A DNA stretch of 64,000 nt from the NCBI GenBank assembly GCA_022822785.1, contig JAJEAL010000047.1, positions 1 to 64,000 on the forward strand, given 5' to 3'. The notes below the pieces were generated by a model that searched no databases, had not been told where the DNA came from, and saw only the letters and a program-made list of their open reading frames with translations. Within the stretch, counting starts at the first letter, position 1. The number at the start of each line of letters is the position of its first letter. The DNA is from Candidatus Poribacteria bacterium. Lineage in GTDB: Bacteria > Poribacteria > WGA-4E > PCPOR2b. This document shows, piece by piece, positions 17,398-26,964 of the stretch. A program made the translations under genes and the position numbers.

Positions 17398-18456
17398 ATG
17401 AAGTTTCAGGTCAATTTATGGTTTTTCTTTATTTTAATCTGGGTGATTACCGGACTTGGATGCGGTGAAGATTCGTCTTCTCCTTCTGTTCCCTCGGGAG
17501 AGGATTCTGGACAAACAACAAATACAGATGGGAAGAAAGCCGCACAATCTGGCACAATAATGGGGGTCATTACTGATGCCATGACGGGAAATCCGATGCC
17601 GGGGGTAATGGTCAGCCTATTGGATCAGACGGTAGAGACTGGCACAGATGGCAGATATGTTTTCACGAATATTAGCTATGCGGACAACTACAATTTAACG
17701 ATTACAGACATTGATTACCAACCCAAAACCCATCAATTTGCACTTAGAGCGGAACAGGTAATATTAGATATTCGTCTCGTTCCGAAGTTTGGGGCGGTAT
17801 CGGGGGTTATCACTGATGGCACAACAGGACACCCGATTCCGGGGGTAACTGTCAACCTATTAGATCAAACGCTGACAACCCAAGCAGATGGCAGATACAA
17901 TTTTATGCAGGTCAGCTATTCGGAGGCGCTTAGTTTAACCGTTACCGATATCGATTATCAAGCCAGAACAGAAGTTTTTGAGCTGAGGACCGAACGAGTT
18001 GGACTGAACCTCCCACTTGTGCCCTTAACCAATCCCGAAGCGGAAATTATTCAGTTCCTTGAGGGCTTCTCGGCACTAATCGAATCAGTGGATATGGGAA
18101 AATTGGGCGCAATTCAAGGACTCTTTTCGGAGGCATATCTTGCAGGAGATGATCCGGTCACACTATTTGGTTTAGCGTCAGGTTTCATTCCTGCAACGTT
18201 CGACGGAGTCATTGCCGCGGTTACCAAAGTGTTTGAAGAGTATGATGCTGTCCAATTTCGGTTCCATGAAATTGAGGTGGATGTGACTCATTCACGTGAG
18301 GTATCTGCACGACTCACCTTAGACATCATCAGCGAAAAGGGACCACGCCCCGACAGAAACGAAATCAGTGTTGAATGCCAAATGGATTTTCGTAAAGAGA
18401 ATTCGGCGTGGAAAATTGTTTTCTGGCAACTTTTCAGAATAGACATCGTTTTGTGA
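17398..18456 (+). CDS. Lipoprotein with two carboxypeptidase-regulatory-like repeats
   Basis: This 352-residue protein has a lipoprotein signal (residues 1-21, lipobox TGLGC with C22), then a low-complexity Ser/Thr/Gly linker (23-48). Two homologous beta-sandwich repeats follow, about residues 50-125 and 127-200. Each opens with GxITD-x-TG-P-PGV-V-LLDQT, carries DGRY and ends DIDYQ..., the CarboxypepD_reg-like pattern. The last 150 residues (EIIQFLEGFSALIES...DFRKENSAWKIVFWQLFRIDIVL) resemble the NTF2/SnoaL-like fold in their ending but the match is weak. It is probably anchored outside the cell; its partner is unknown. It is monocistronic between hisG and ligA. Confidence 0.7.
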   Translation: MKFQVNLWFFFILIWVITGLGCGEDSSSPSVPSGEDSGQTTNTDGKKAAQSGTIMGVITDAMTGNPMPGVMVSLLDQTVETGTDGRYVFTNISYADNYNLTITDIDYQPKTHQFALRAEQVILDIRLVPKFGAVSGVITDGTTGHPIPGVTVNLLDQTLTTQADGRYNFMQVSYSEALSLTVTDIDYQARTEVFELRTERVGLNLPLVPLTNPEAEIIQFLEGFSALIESVDMGKLGAIQGLFSEAYLAGDDPVTLFGLASGFIPATFDGVIAAVTKVFEEYDAVQFRFHEIEVDVTHSREVSARLTLDIISEKGPRPDRNEISVECQMDFRKENSAWKIVFWQLFRIDIVL

Positions 18457-18552
18457 GGTAAGCGATTTAACCTCAGTATCAGATAAGATACGTGCTCTAT
18501 CTTCCAACGGAAACATAGTCGGCATTTAGCCCAATAAAATTGGTAATTGTAG

Positions 18553-20574
<2,022 letters not shown>

Positions 20575-20878
20575 AAGGAAATTTTCACTTTCAATCTATC
20601 CGCTTTTATGCTATACTTTTCAACAGCTGCTTGAAAAAAGATTATATTTCTTATCAGAGATAGGTTCCACAGAATCACCTTGCATACTACAGAGATACCG
20701 GTCCGCTTAGAGGGTTGAAGTTATAGCTGAACTTAAGTCGTGTTTGAGTCCAGTAGGTTCAAGCATCCGTGGAATCTCAGCAACAGTTGTTCTGGAACAG
20801 GCTTGTAAGGTGAGGGGCCGGTTGCCTTGTATTCTAATTGCTCAGCTAATAACAGAACAATAGAATAGGAGAAGAAAA
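20575..20878. other. Gene-free spacer after ligA
   Basis: About 300 nt with no supported gene, no strong promoter and no repeat that I can see. Only the last 15 nt, AATAGGAGAAGAAAA, are interpretable: a good Shine-Dalgarno sequence for the small ORF that follows. Confidence 0.3.
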
Positions 20879-21016
20879 ATGAGAGGTAATCGGGGAAAAG
20901 GCAGTAAATCACTAGATAGTTCAAATAAGGGCGTTGTCAAAAAGACATCGACAAAAAAAGGACGTAAAGAGAAAAAGCTCGCTAAGCTAGAAAAGCGCGC
21001 AAAAAAAACGTACTAA
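20879..21016 (+). CDS. 45-residue Lys-rich small protein
   Basis: ATG at 20879 is preceded by ATAGGAGAAGAAAA, placing AGGAG at good spacing, and the frame runs 45 codons to TAA at 21014-21016. The product is extremely basic, with about 17 Lys or Arg near-evenly spaced and no Cys or Trp. It reads MRGNRGKGSKSLDSS in front and KEKKLAKLEKRAKKTY at the end. The C-terminal half would form an amphipathic basic helix. I do not recognise the family. Such proteins often bind ribosomes, rRNA or DNA. It lies just before a strongly structured RNA element and the helicase gene, and it is too short for ordinary ORF calling. Confidence 0.6.
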   Translation: MRGNRGKGSKSLDSSNKGVVKKTSTKKGRKEKKLAKLEKRAKKTY

Positions 21017-21023
21017 ACAAATT

Positions 21024-21149
21024 GGGCGATAGTTCACAAACAGGTAGACTCGTATATCAGTAGGGGATAATAATTACCCCTATAACGAGCGACCAAACAG
21101 GATTGCATCCTATGTCATGGTCTTCTGTTTGTGCTATCGCTCTTTTTTT
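21024..21149 (+). ncRNA. Branched RNA structure ending in a U-run, upstream of the helicase gene
   Basis: A long closing stem is formed by 21024-21032 with 21134-21142 (GGGCGATAG / CTATCGCTC, one G-U pair), continued after a 2-nt bulge by CACAAACAG (21035-21043) with CTGTTTGTG (21125-21133). Inside are two further hairpins. The first has CTCGT (21049-21053) with ACGAG (21085-21089), capped by AGGGG / CCCCT (21062-21066 / 21077-21081). The second is AGGAT-tgc-ATCCT (21099-21111). Seven T follow directly (21143-21149), then the AGGAG of the helicase gene. It could be a riboswitch-like attenuator, a small RNA, or an unusually large intrinsic terminator for the small ORF. It matches no RNA family I can name. 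Confidence 0.55.
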
Positions 21150-21164
21150 AGGAGTTGTCACATC

Positions 21165-24100
21165 GTGCAATTCACACAAAACCAGAAGAAAGCACATGAC
21201 CTCAATCGTCACATTAGTGTGACTGCTGGCGCGGGATCTGGGAAAACAGCTGTATTGGTTCACCGCTACATAAAGATTCTGCTTGAAACAGATCTGCATC
21301 CGAGTCAGGTCGTTGCAATCACGTTTACAAGGAAAGCAGCAGCAGAACTTAAACAGCGCATCGTTAAAGAGCTTGAGGAACGCTTACAACAAGAACCCGG
21401 CAACGCAAAATTGGAAAGCATCAAAACAGGCATGCTCTCCGCACAGATTTCGACAATTCACGCGTTTTGTGCACGGATTTTAAGAGAGTATCCCGTTGAA
21501 GCAGGGGTTGACGCAGGCTTCAGCGAGTTACAAGGGATACGACAGCGGTTGACTCTCCGTGACACCATTGAATCCACGCTCAGGGAGATTGCTGATCGTC
21601 CTGATGAGGACGAGATTCGCGTAAAACTAGTAGAATTACTCCGAATCTTTGGCAAGTCCAAGCTTGAACAGCACTTAAGTGAACTGGTTAATCAGCGCGA
21701 AACGGTGGATTGTCTAGTGCACGGCTTATACAACGGCACAGATTCAGAGGTTTTGGAGCATTGGCGCGATTATGTACAGTCGGAATTAGGGCAGAGCTTA
21801 GAAAACCTGTTCTCCATCAAAGACTGGTTAAGTTGCCTGAATAAGGTCCTAAAAGTTGCGACAGGAACCAATGCCTCAATAATCCTAGAATTACTGGGGT
21901 GTATTTTTCCACAACTGGCAATACTAACCGTTATTTCGATTTTCCTCGAACTTGCTCCACTGATTCTATCGGAAGACGAAAAGATACAGAAAAAAGACTC
22001 CCTTGAAGCAGGTGTAGAGATTGACACGATTAAGGAGGAGGTCGGTTTTCTGTTTCGTGTAGCGAACCATTTCCAATCCGTTCCCTCAATTACCAATGCT
22101 TCGATAGCCCTAGAATTGGTGGGGTATATTTTTCCACAATTAGCAATGCTAACCGTTATTCCAACTGTCCTCGAAGTTGCTCCACTGATTCTAACAAAAG
22201 GCGGAAAGATTAGCAAAAGAGATTTCCTTGGCCCAAATACCGATATTGATTCAATCAAGGAGGAAATTGATTTCCTTGTCCCTGCCGCGAACCACTTTCA
22301 CTCCTTCGCGTCAATTACCGATGATGATGAATTACTTATTCGTGTGACCCGTTCTTTGCTAGCTGTTTATGACGAGGTCCAACGTGCATACGAAGACCAT
22401 AAAATCCACGCGGGACAACTCGATTTCGATGATCTTCAGATTAAGGTCAGAGACCTATTAAAGCAAGAACCAATCCACGCGCAAATTGCCCAAAGATATC
22501 CTTATATCATGGTTGATGAATACCAAGATACAGATCAGCTACAATATGAAATTCTCGACTTACTCGCTGTTATCAACGAAAATACTCGCAAGCAGAGGCC
22601 ATCATATTCTAAATTGGAGAATCTGTTCATCGTTGGCGATCAGAAACAGAGCATCTATGGTTTTCGCGGGGCGGATGTGCGGGTATTTGATCGAACACGG
22701 GAGGATATAATCGACTACCAGTCAATATTGATCGAACAGTCAGTATTAGTCGAAGAGTTTGCTTGGCAGGAAGAAACTCTTGAGGCAAGCGATGCGGAGA
22801 AACATGGCATACTCGATCTCCCTGACAATTTCCGTTTATTGCGAAACCTAGTGGGCTTCGTCAACTTGGTTTTTGAACCGCTCATGAAAAGACGAAATGA
22901 GTTTGAGGTCACATACCAACCACTGGTTCAAGGAAGAACTACCAATTACCCCGGCGACGTAGAGCTGCTCATCGGTTCGGAGGGACAGGCGGATGCTGAG
23001 TTACAATATCCCGCTGATGAGTATAAGTTGATTGCGGCACGCATCCGTCACTTGGTTGAAACAGGTGAAACAATCTGGATAGACGAGGGAGGCGGTGAAA
23101 CGCCGCGTCCGATCCGATATGGTGACATCGCCATCCTTATTCGCACCCGGACGCGCCTTCCGGAGATTGAATCTGCTCTGCTTAATGCAAAGCTTCCGTA
23201 CAAAATCACAGGAGGAATTGGTTTTTATCAGCATCAAGAAATCTACGACATCGGTAACTACCTGCAATTTCTCGCCGATCCAACCAACGATGTGGCACTC
23301 GCTGGAATTCTCCGCGCGCCATTCTTCGGAGTTTCAGATGTAGAGCTGTACGAGGTAATACAACCATCTTCCACTACATCGTTTTGGCAGAAAGTCCAAG
23401 ATTATGTTGACCGGGCGGATAAAGCCTCAGCTTCCCCGATAGATTCCGCAGTTCGGATACTGCAGAGCCACCTTGAAATCTGTCATCGTATTCCGCCAAG
23501 CGAACTTATCCGAGAAATTGTCAATGATACTGGGATGGTTGGGGTACTAGCTGTTGGACCGAACGGGGCGCAGCGATGGGCAAATTACGAAAAGCTGCTA
23601 GGAATTGCGAGGGAGTTTGAAAGATTGGGGTTCGTAGATCTATTTGATTTCTTGGAACAACTAGATACACTCATTGAAGAGGAAGAAAGCGAAGGACAAG
23701 CGACCACAGAATTGACAGCGGAGGCCGTCGAGATAATGACCATCCATGCGGCAAAAGGACTTGAGTTTCCCGTTGTCATCCTTCCTAACCTAGATCGAGG
23801 GTTCAGATATGACCGGGAACCGTTCATAGACGATCGATTAGGTATCGGTTTTAGACCTGCGAATCCGCAAAAGAACTACAATCAGAGCGATCCAGGGGCT
23901 ACGCAGCTAATGCAAGAACGTGCAAAAAGCAAAACAGAGGCAGAGGAGCAGCGTCTCTTTTACGTGGCAACAACCCGCGCTCGCGATCGCTTAATTCTAT
24001 CGGGGACAGCCGATAAGTGGAACAATAAGACATGTTGGTTGAACTGGGTATTCGCTGCTTTAGAGATTTCAAAGATGCCACCGGAAGGCGAACTTTTACG

Positions 24101-24905
24101 TCCGACGAAGATTGACGTTTCATCAGGAGAGAAACCGAAACAGATTTCTTTTGATTTGCCGATCCGAATCATTAAATCCCTTGATACACTCGATTATGTT
24201 GAAGAAGAGGCACCCTCCCCATCACCGTCAACCGAATTTCCAGCGGTCCGTATTGAGCCGCTGATTGCTTCCGCTGCCGGTAAAATCTTCTCGGTGGCAG
24301 AACTTACGACGTATGCCCACTGTCCGACCCGGTTCTATTTGCATCGTCAGATTCAAGTGCCGGTATTAGAGCCAGATTCCGAAGGGACCATTGAAACAGC
24401 TCGAAAGGATATCAATCAATTCCTAGACTCGAAAGTTAGAGAGATGGTATCAAACGCAGCAGAAGTTTATCGTGAACGGCACATTCAGGCCGAGATTGGT
24501 CCTTATATAGTCGATGGAACAGTGGATCGGCTTTTCAAGGATTCGAGGGCGGGTTGGCAGGTTATCAGCTACGAAACGGAGAACATTAATCAGGAGGAAA
24601 TAGGTGACCCAGCGGATTACTATAAGCCCCAGATTGAACTATACTCCCTGCTAGTTCATAGGCTTCATCCTGAACAACAAGTCATACCGGTGACGGTCTG
24701 TTCCGCAGATTTCGCTAACGCATATTCGGTGGATATAACGAGGGAAAAATTACAGATTATTGAAGATACGTGGATAGAACGGATTGAGGAAATACAGGAT
24801 GCTTTGAGTTCCGATGTACTTGGAAGAGGAAAGTTTGAAAAGAATAGCACACATTGTCCATTGTGTCCGTACTTTGTTGACGGGGAGTGTATGGTAACAG
24901 AGTAA
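21165..24905 (+). CDS. UvrD/RecB-type helicase, AddA-like, with degenerate Fe-S nuclease domain
   Basis: The best start is GTG 21165, with AGGAG 10 nt upstream, giving 1246 residues; an in-frame ATG at 21117 would lie inside the structured RNA. The superfamily 1A helicase motifs are present: TAGAGSGKT (residues 21-29), VVAITFTRKAAAELK, VDEYQDTD near 451, VGDQKQSIYGFRGADVRVF near 490-510, IMTIHAAKGLEFPVV near 860 and EEQRLFYVATTRARDRL near 930. The C-terminal domain has four cysteines placed like an AddB/Cas4-type iron-sulfur nuclease (YAHCPTRFYL and CPLCPYFVDGEC), but the catalytic D/E-x-K is replaced: WQVISYETEN where DYKT is usual. It probably unwinds DNA ends during repair. No AddB-like partner is adjacent. 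Confidence 0.9.
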   Translation: MQFTQNQKKAHDLNRHISVTAGAGSGKTAVLVHRYIKILLETDLHPSQVVAITFTRKAAAELKQRIVKELEERLQQEPGNAKLESIKTGMLSAQISTIHAFCARILREYPVEAGVDAGFSELQGIRQRLTLRDTIESTLREIADRPDEDEIRVKLVELLRIFGKSKLEQHLSELVNQRETVDCLVHGLYNGTDSEVLEHWRDYVQSELGQSLENLFSIKDWLSCLNKVLKVATGTNASIILELLGCIFPQLAILTVISIFLELAPLILSEDEKIQKKDSLEAGVEIDTIKEEVGFLFRVANHFQSVPSITNASIALELVGYIFPQLAMLTVIPTVLEVAPLILTKGGKISKRDFLGPNTDIDSIKEEIDFLVPAANHFHSFASITDDDELLIRVTRSLLAVYDEVQRAYEDHKIHAGQLDFDDLQIKVRDLLKQEPIHAQIAQRYPYIMVDEYQDTDQLQYEILDLLAVINENTRKQRPSYSKLENLFIVGDQKQSIYGFRGADVRVFDRTREDIIDYQSILIEQSVLVEEFAWQEETLEASDAEKHGILDLPDNFRLLRNLVGFVNLVFEPLMKRRNEFEVTYQPLVQGRTTNYPGDVELLIGSEGQADAELQYPADEYKLIAARIRHLVETGETIWIDEGGGETPRPIRYGDIAILIRTRTRLPEIESALLNAKLPYKITGGIGFYQHQEIYDIGNYLQFLADPTNDVALAGILRAPFFGVSDVELYEVIQPSSTTSFWQKVQDYVDRADKASASPIDSAVRILQSHLEICHRIPPSELIREIVNDTGMVGVLAVGPNGAQRWANYEKLLGIAREFERLGFVDLFDFLEQLDTLIEEEESEGQATTELTAEAVEIMTIHAAKGLEFPVVILPNLDRGFRYDREPFIDDRLGIGFRPANPQKNYNQSDPGATQLMQERAKSKTEAEEQRLFYVATTRARDRLILSGTADKWNNKTCWLNWVFAALEISKMPPEGELLRPTKIDVSSGEKPKQISFDLPIRIIKSLDTLDYVEEEAPSPSPSTEFPAVRIEPLIASAAGKIFSVAELTTYAHCPTRFYLHRQIQVPVLEPDSEGTIETARKDINQFLDSKVREMVSNAAEVYRERHIQAEIGPYIVDGTVDRLFKDSRAGWQVISYETENINQEEIGDPADYYKPQIELYSLLVHRLHPEQQVIPVTVCSADFANAYSVDITREKLQIIEDTWIERIEEIQDALSSDVLGRGKFEKNSTHCPLCPYFVDGECMVTE
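21870..22319 (+). repeat. In-frame tandem duplication of 225 bp inside the helicase gene
   Basis: Two consecutive 75-codon units (21870-22094 and 22095-22319) encode related sequences. Both start NASI-LEL-G-IFPQLA-LTVI and end ANHF-S---SIT; 46 of 75 residues are the same by my count. The length is exactly divisible by three and the reading frame is kept. The duplicated part lies between helicase domains 1A and 1B, outside the conserved motifs, and is partly hydrophobic. Confidence 0.85.
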
Positions 24906-24954
24906 TACTGAATCCTTATTTGTCCTCCCCGTGCTATGCTTGCTGATTTTTTTC

Positions 24955-25194
24955 TTACTGCACTACATCCCCTTCAATCGGCTCAACTTCCACCTTCACG
25001 TTCTTGAGATGTTCAACAACCTGCTCAAGCTCGTCGGGCTCACCCCTAATTTCCAAAACAACCCATCCCCGGTCGGCCGTGACGTCAGCGCGTCGAATGC
25101 TTGTGACCACATTGTACTGCTGTCCGATGTTGTGGATGATGGGTTCAGTGATCAGATTCGGCGGGAAAGTCAAACGCAGTCTCAAAAATGCCAT
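24955..25194 (-). CDS. NIL-domain protein
   Basis: This is a 79-residue protein from the ATG at 25194, which has AAAGGAG 8 nt upstream; longer frames start inside that site. It reads as a stand-alone NIL domain, a ferredoxin-like fold known from the C-terminus of the methionine importer ATPase MetN: FLRLRLTFPPNLITEPIIHNI..., WVVLEIRGEPDELEQVVEHLKN. No Fe-S cysteines are present. It is the last gene of the cysteine operon, 33 nt after the JAMM gene. The context suggests a role in sensing or handling sulfur amino acids or thiocarboxylate intermediates; this is inference. Confidence 0.75.
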   Translation of the reverse strand: MAFLRLRLTFPPNLITEPIIHNIGQQYNVVTSIRRADVTADRGWVVLEIRGEPDELEQVVEHLKNVKVEVEPIEGDVVQ

Positions 25195-25227
25195 ATCCAT
25201 CACTCCTTTCTGAATTAACAAATGCTC

Positions 25228-25713
25228 TTACACATGAGGTTTGGCGTATATGTGCACTTCCACAAAGTCGGTATTAGCTTCACTCCAAGCGAAAGCCTTT
25301 ACAGTTTTGACCTCCCGGTCATAAACAGAAACTACAATATAAGCTGCGCCGGGGTACACCGGTTCATCCCACGCCATTGCATCCGCTTTATCTTTCTCCG
25401 AAAAGTAGGCATCATGGTTTGGGTGTGAATGATAGAATGCCTTGATTGGTCGATTTTGGGTTTCAGCCTCTTTATGCACACGGATTAGGTCGTTTGGGTC
25501 TATGAGGTACGCGGTGCGTGCATCACGGGGATATGTATCAGGGTCTTCGGCATGTCTTTCATTTTGTATATTTCGGCACTCTCGGACGAATTCCCGGGCA
25601 CCGTCGCTCAAAATGATGCCACAGCACTCATCGGGAAATTCGACCATTGCGTGCGTGTAGATTTGGTCCAAAGTCTCGCTTTGTAGTTCTAATACCTTAG
25701 TTTGTTTCATCAT
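25228..25713 (-). CDS. JAMM (Mov34/MPN/PAD-1) metallopeptidase, Mec-like
   Basis: The protein is 161 residues from the ATG at 25713 (a second ATG follows at once). The complete zinc-peptidase motif is present: E29 in FPDECCG, then H95-S-H97-P with S105 and D108. In Mycobacterium the homologous Mec protein releases cysteine from the sulfur carrier CysO; in related systems such peptidases remove residues after the carrier's Gly-Gly. Here the gene overlaps the end of the carrier gene by 17 nt, exactly the part that codes for the carrier's tail. Carrier and peptidase are thus made together. Homology and context make the assignment strong, but which bond is cut is not known. Confidence 0.88.
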   Translation of the reverse strand: MMKQTKVLELQSETLDQIYTHAMVEFPDECCGIILSDGAREFVRECRNIQNERHAEDPDTYPRDARTAYLIDPNDLIRVHKEAETQNRPIKAFYHSHPNHDAYFSEKDKADAMAWDEPVYPGAAYIVVSVYDREVKTVKAFAWSEANTDFVEVHIYAKPHV

Positions 25714-25993
25714 CCGATGAACCGCCTGCGATTGCAGGGATGACCGAGATTTCGTCGCCATCCTTAACCGCCGTTGCATTTCCATCTAGGAAACGAATAT
25801 CTTCGTCATTAAGGTAAATATTAACGAAACGACGAATATTACCGGATTCATCACAGATACGTTCTTTGATTCCCGGATAGTTCGCCTCAAGGTTTTCGAT
25901 GAGACTCTCAATCGTGTCTCCCTCCACGTCAACTTCCGGCTGATTTTGCGTGAGTCTTCTGAGAGGGGTTGGAATACGTACGGTAACAGCCAT
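25697..25993 (-). CDS. ThiS/MoaD-like sulfur carrier (CysO-like) with C-terminal extension
   Basis: This 98-residue ubiquitin-fold protein opens MAVTVRIPTPLRRLT and has the family features ESLIENLEANYPGIKERI, RRFVNIYLNDEDIRFL and DGDEISVIPAIAGG. The Gly-Gly that must be terminal for adenylation and thiocarboxylate formation is G90-G91, but it is followed by seven residues, SSDDETN. The carrier should be inactive until the tail is removed, and the JAMM peptidase encoded by the overlapping gene is the obvious candidate. Its cysteine-operon setting points to CysO-type cysteine synthesis, not molybdopterin or thiamin. No E1-like activating enzyme (MoeZ/ThiF) is in the window. Confidence 0.88.
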   Translation of the reverse strand: MAVTVRIPTPLRRLTQNQPEVDVEGDTIESLIENLEANYPGIKERICDESGNIRRFVNIYLNDEDIRFLDGNATAVKDGDEISVIPAIAGGSSDDETN

Positions 25994-26108
25994 TGCATAG
26001 CTCCCTTCTTTGTAAAGTTAGATAATATGAAACCAAAAACTTTCGGTCTTAATCGTGATAGTTTCTATCATTTAGTATGTAAAACCCGGTTGCCTTACAT
26101 TTTCAGTT

Positions 26109-26873
26109 CTATATTGCGTAGTGAATTCCGCATTCTTTCTTATTCTCTTCCTCGGCAGACGGCGCGTTTTGCCAGCGCCACCGTCCCGCCCTTTTTGGCT
26201 CACCGGGTAGAATCGGCGTCGTACATATGACGCAGCCAAGCGATTCATAATATTGCCCGTGCTGCTGCGGCTCCATTAGCGGATTCACAGGTATATCGTG
26301 TTTGTGGATGAACTCCCAAATTCGTGCTTCGGGCCAATCTGCTAGTGGGTTGACTTTCAATATAGGACGACCGTTGTGCTCAATGATTTCCGCTTTGGGG
26401 GTACGTTGCCGATTATTAGATTGGTCTCGTCGAAGCCCGGAAAACCAGACATCAAGTGTATCTAACAATCGTTGCATAGGTCTCACTTTCCTGATGTTGC
26501 AGCAATATTCCTGTTTCTGTTTGCTGTCAAAGAACAGGTACTCTCCATGGTTCGCTACCATACGATCAACCGCTTCTTTCTCCGGCTTAATTCTCTCAAT
26601 GCTAATGTTGTAATGCGCCTCAACACGGTCAAGGAATTGATAAGTTTCGGGGAACAGACGTAGGGTGTCAATTGTACAAGCTCTAAATGGCAGCTTATTT
26701 TCGTAAGCCATATGGAGCAGAATCATTCCCGACAGCTGGCCACTCGTAACAATCGCGGCTCGCCCCTTAAAACGTTTAATGAGGTTGAATAAAATTTCCT
26801 GTGGTTCTTCGAGTAACCGAATTTCGTAGCAGAGCTCTGTATTTATCAGATCTGGATTTGTTAATTCATTCAA
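26109..26873 (-). CDS. Phosphoadenylyl/adenylyl-sulfate reductase (CysH-like)
   Basis: This 254-residue protein reduces activated sulfate to sulfite. It has the nucleotide-binding N-terminal fold (AAIVTSGQLSGMILLHMA, residues 39-56), the DTLRLFPETYQFLDRV segment, and the Cys pairs that carry a [4Fe-4S] cluster in the APS-reducing type: CC at KQEYCCNIRKV and C-x2-C in LGCVICTTPI. The catalytic Cys is in KKECGIHY at the C-terminus. The cluster cysteines favour APS over PAPS as substrate. It sits between cysteine synthase and the sulfur carrier, linking sulfate reduction to cysteine assembly. A sulfite reductase gene is not in view. The Shine-Dalgarno sequence is weak. Confidence 0.88.
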   Translation of the reverse strand: MNELTNPDLINTELCYEIRLLEEPQEILFNLIKRFKGRAAIVTSGQLSGMILLHMAYENKLPFRACTIDTLRLFPETYQFLDRVEAHYNISIERIKPEKEAVDRMVANHGEYLFFDSKQKQEYCCNIRKVRPMQRLLDTLDVWFSGLRRDQSNNRQRTPKAEIIEHNGRPILKVNPLADWPEARIWEFIHKHDIPVNPLMEPQQHGQYYESLGCVICTTPILPGEPKRAGRWRWQNAPSAEEENKKECGIHYAI

Positions 26874-26964
26874 GGGATACCCAATCCTTCCTGTGTAGAT
26901 ACAACGTGATAGGTGAGGAAAAAGTGAATTGATAGATTAAGTGACTCCCGAACTAATTTCCGAT

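Noticed and set aside
20700-20790. Possible tRNA-like stretch after ligA
   Set aside because: A GTTTGAGTCC-like segment is seen but no acceptor stem, anticodon arm or CCA-side pairing fits.
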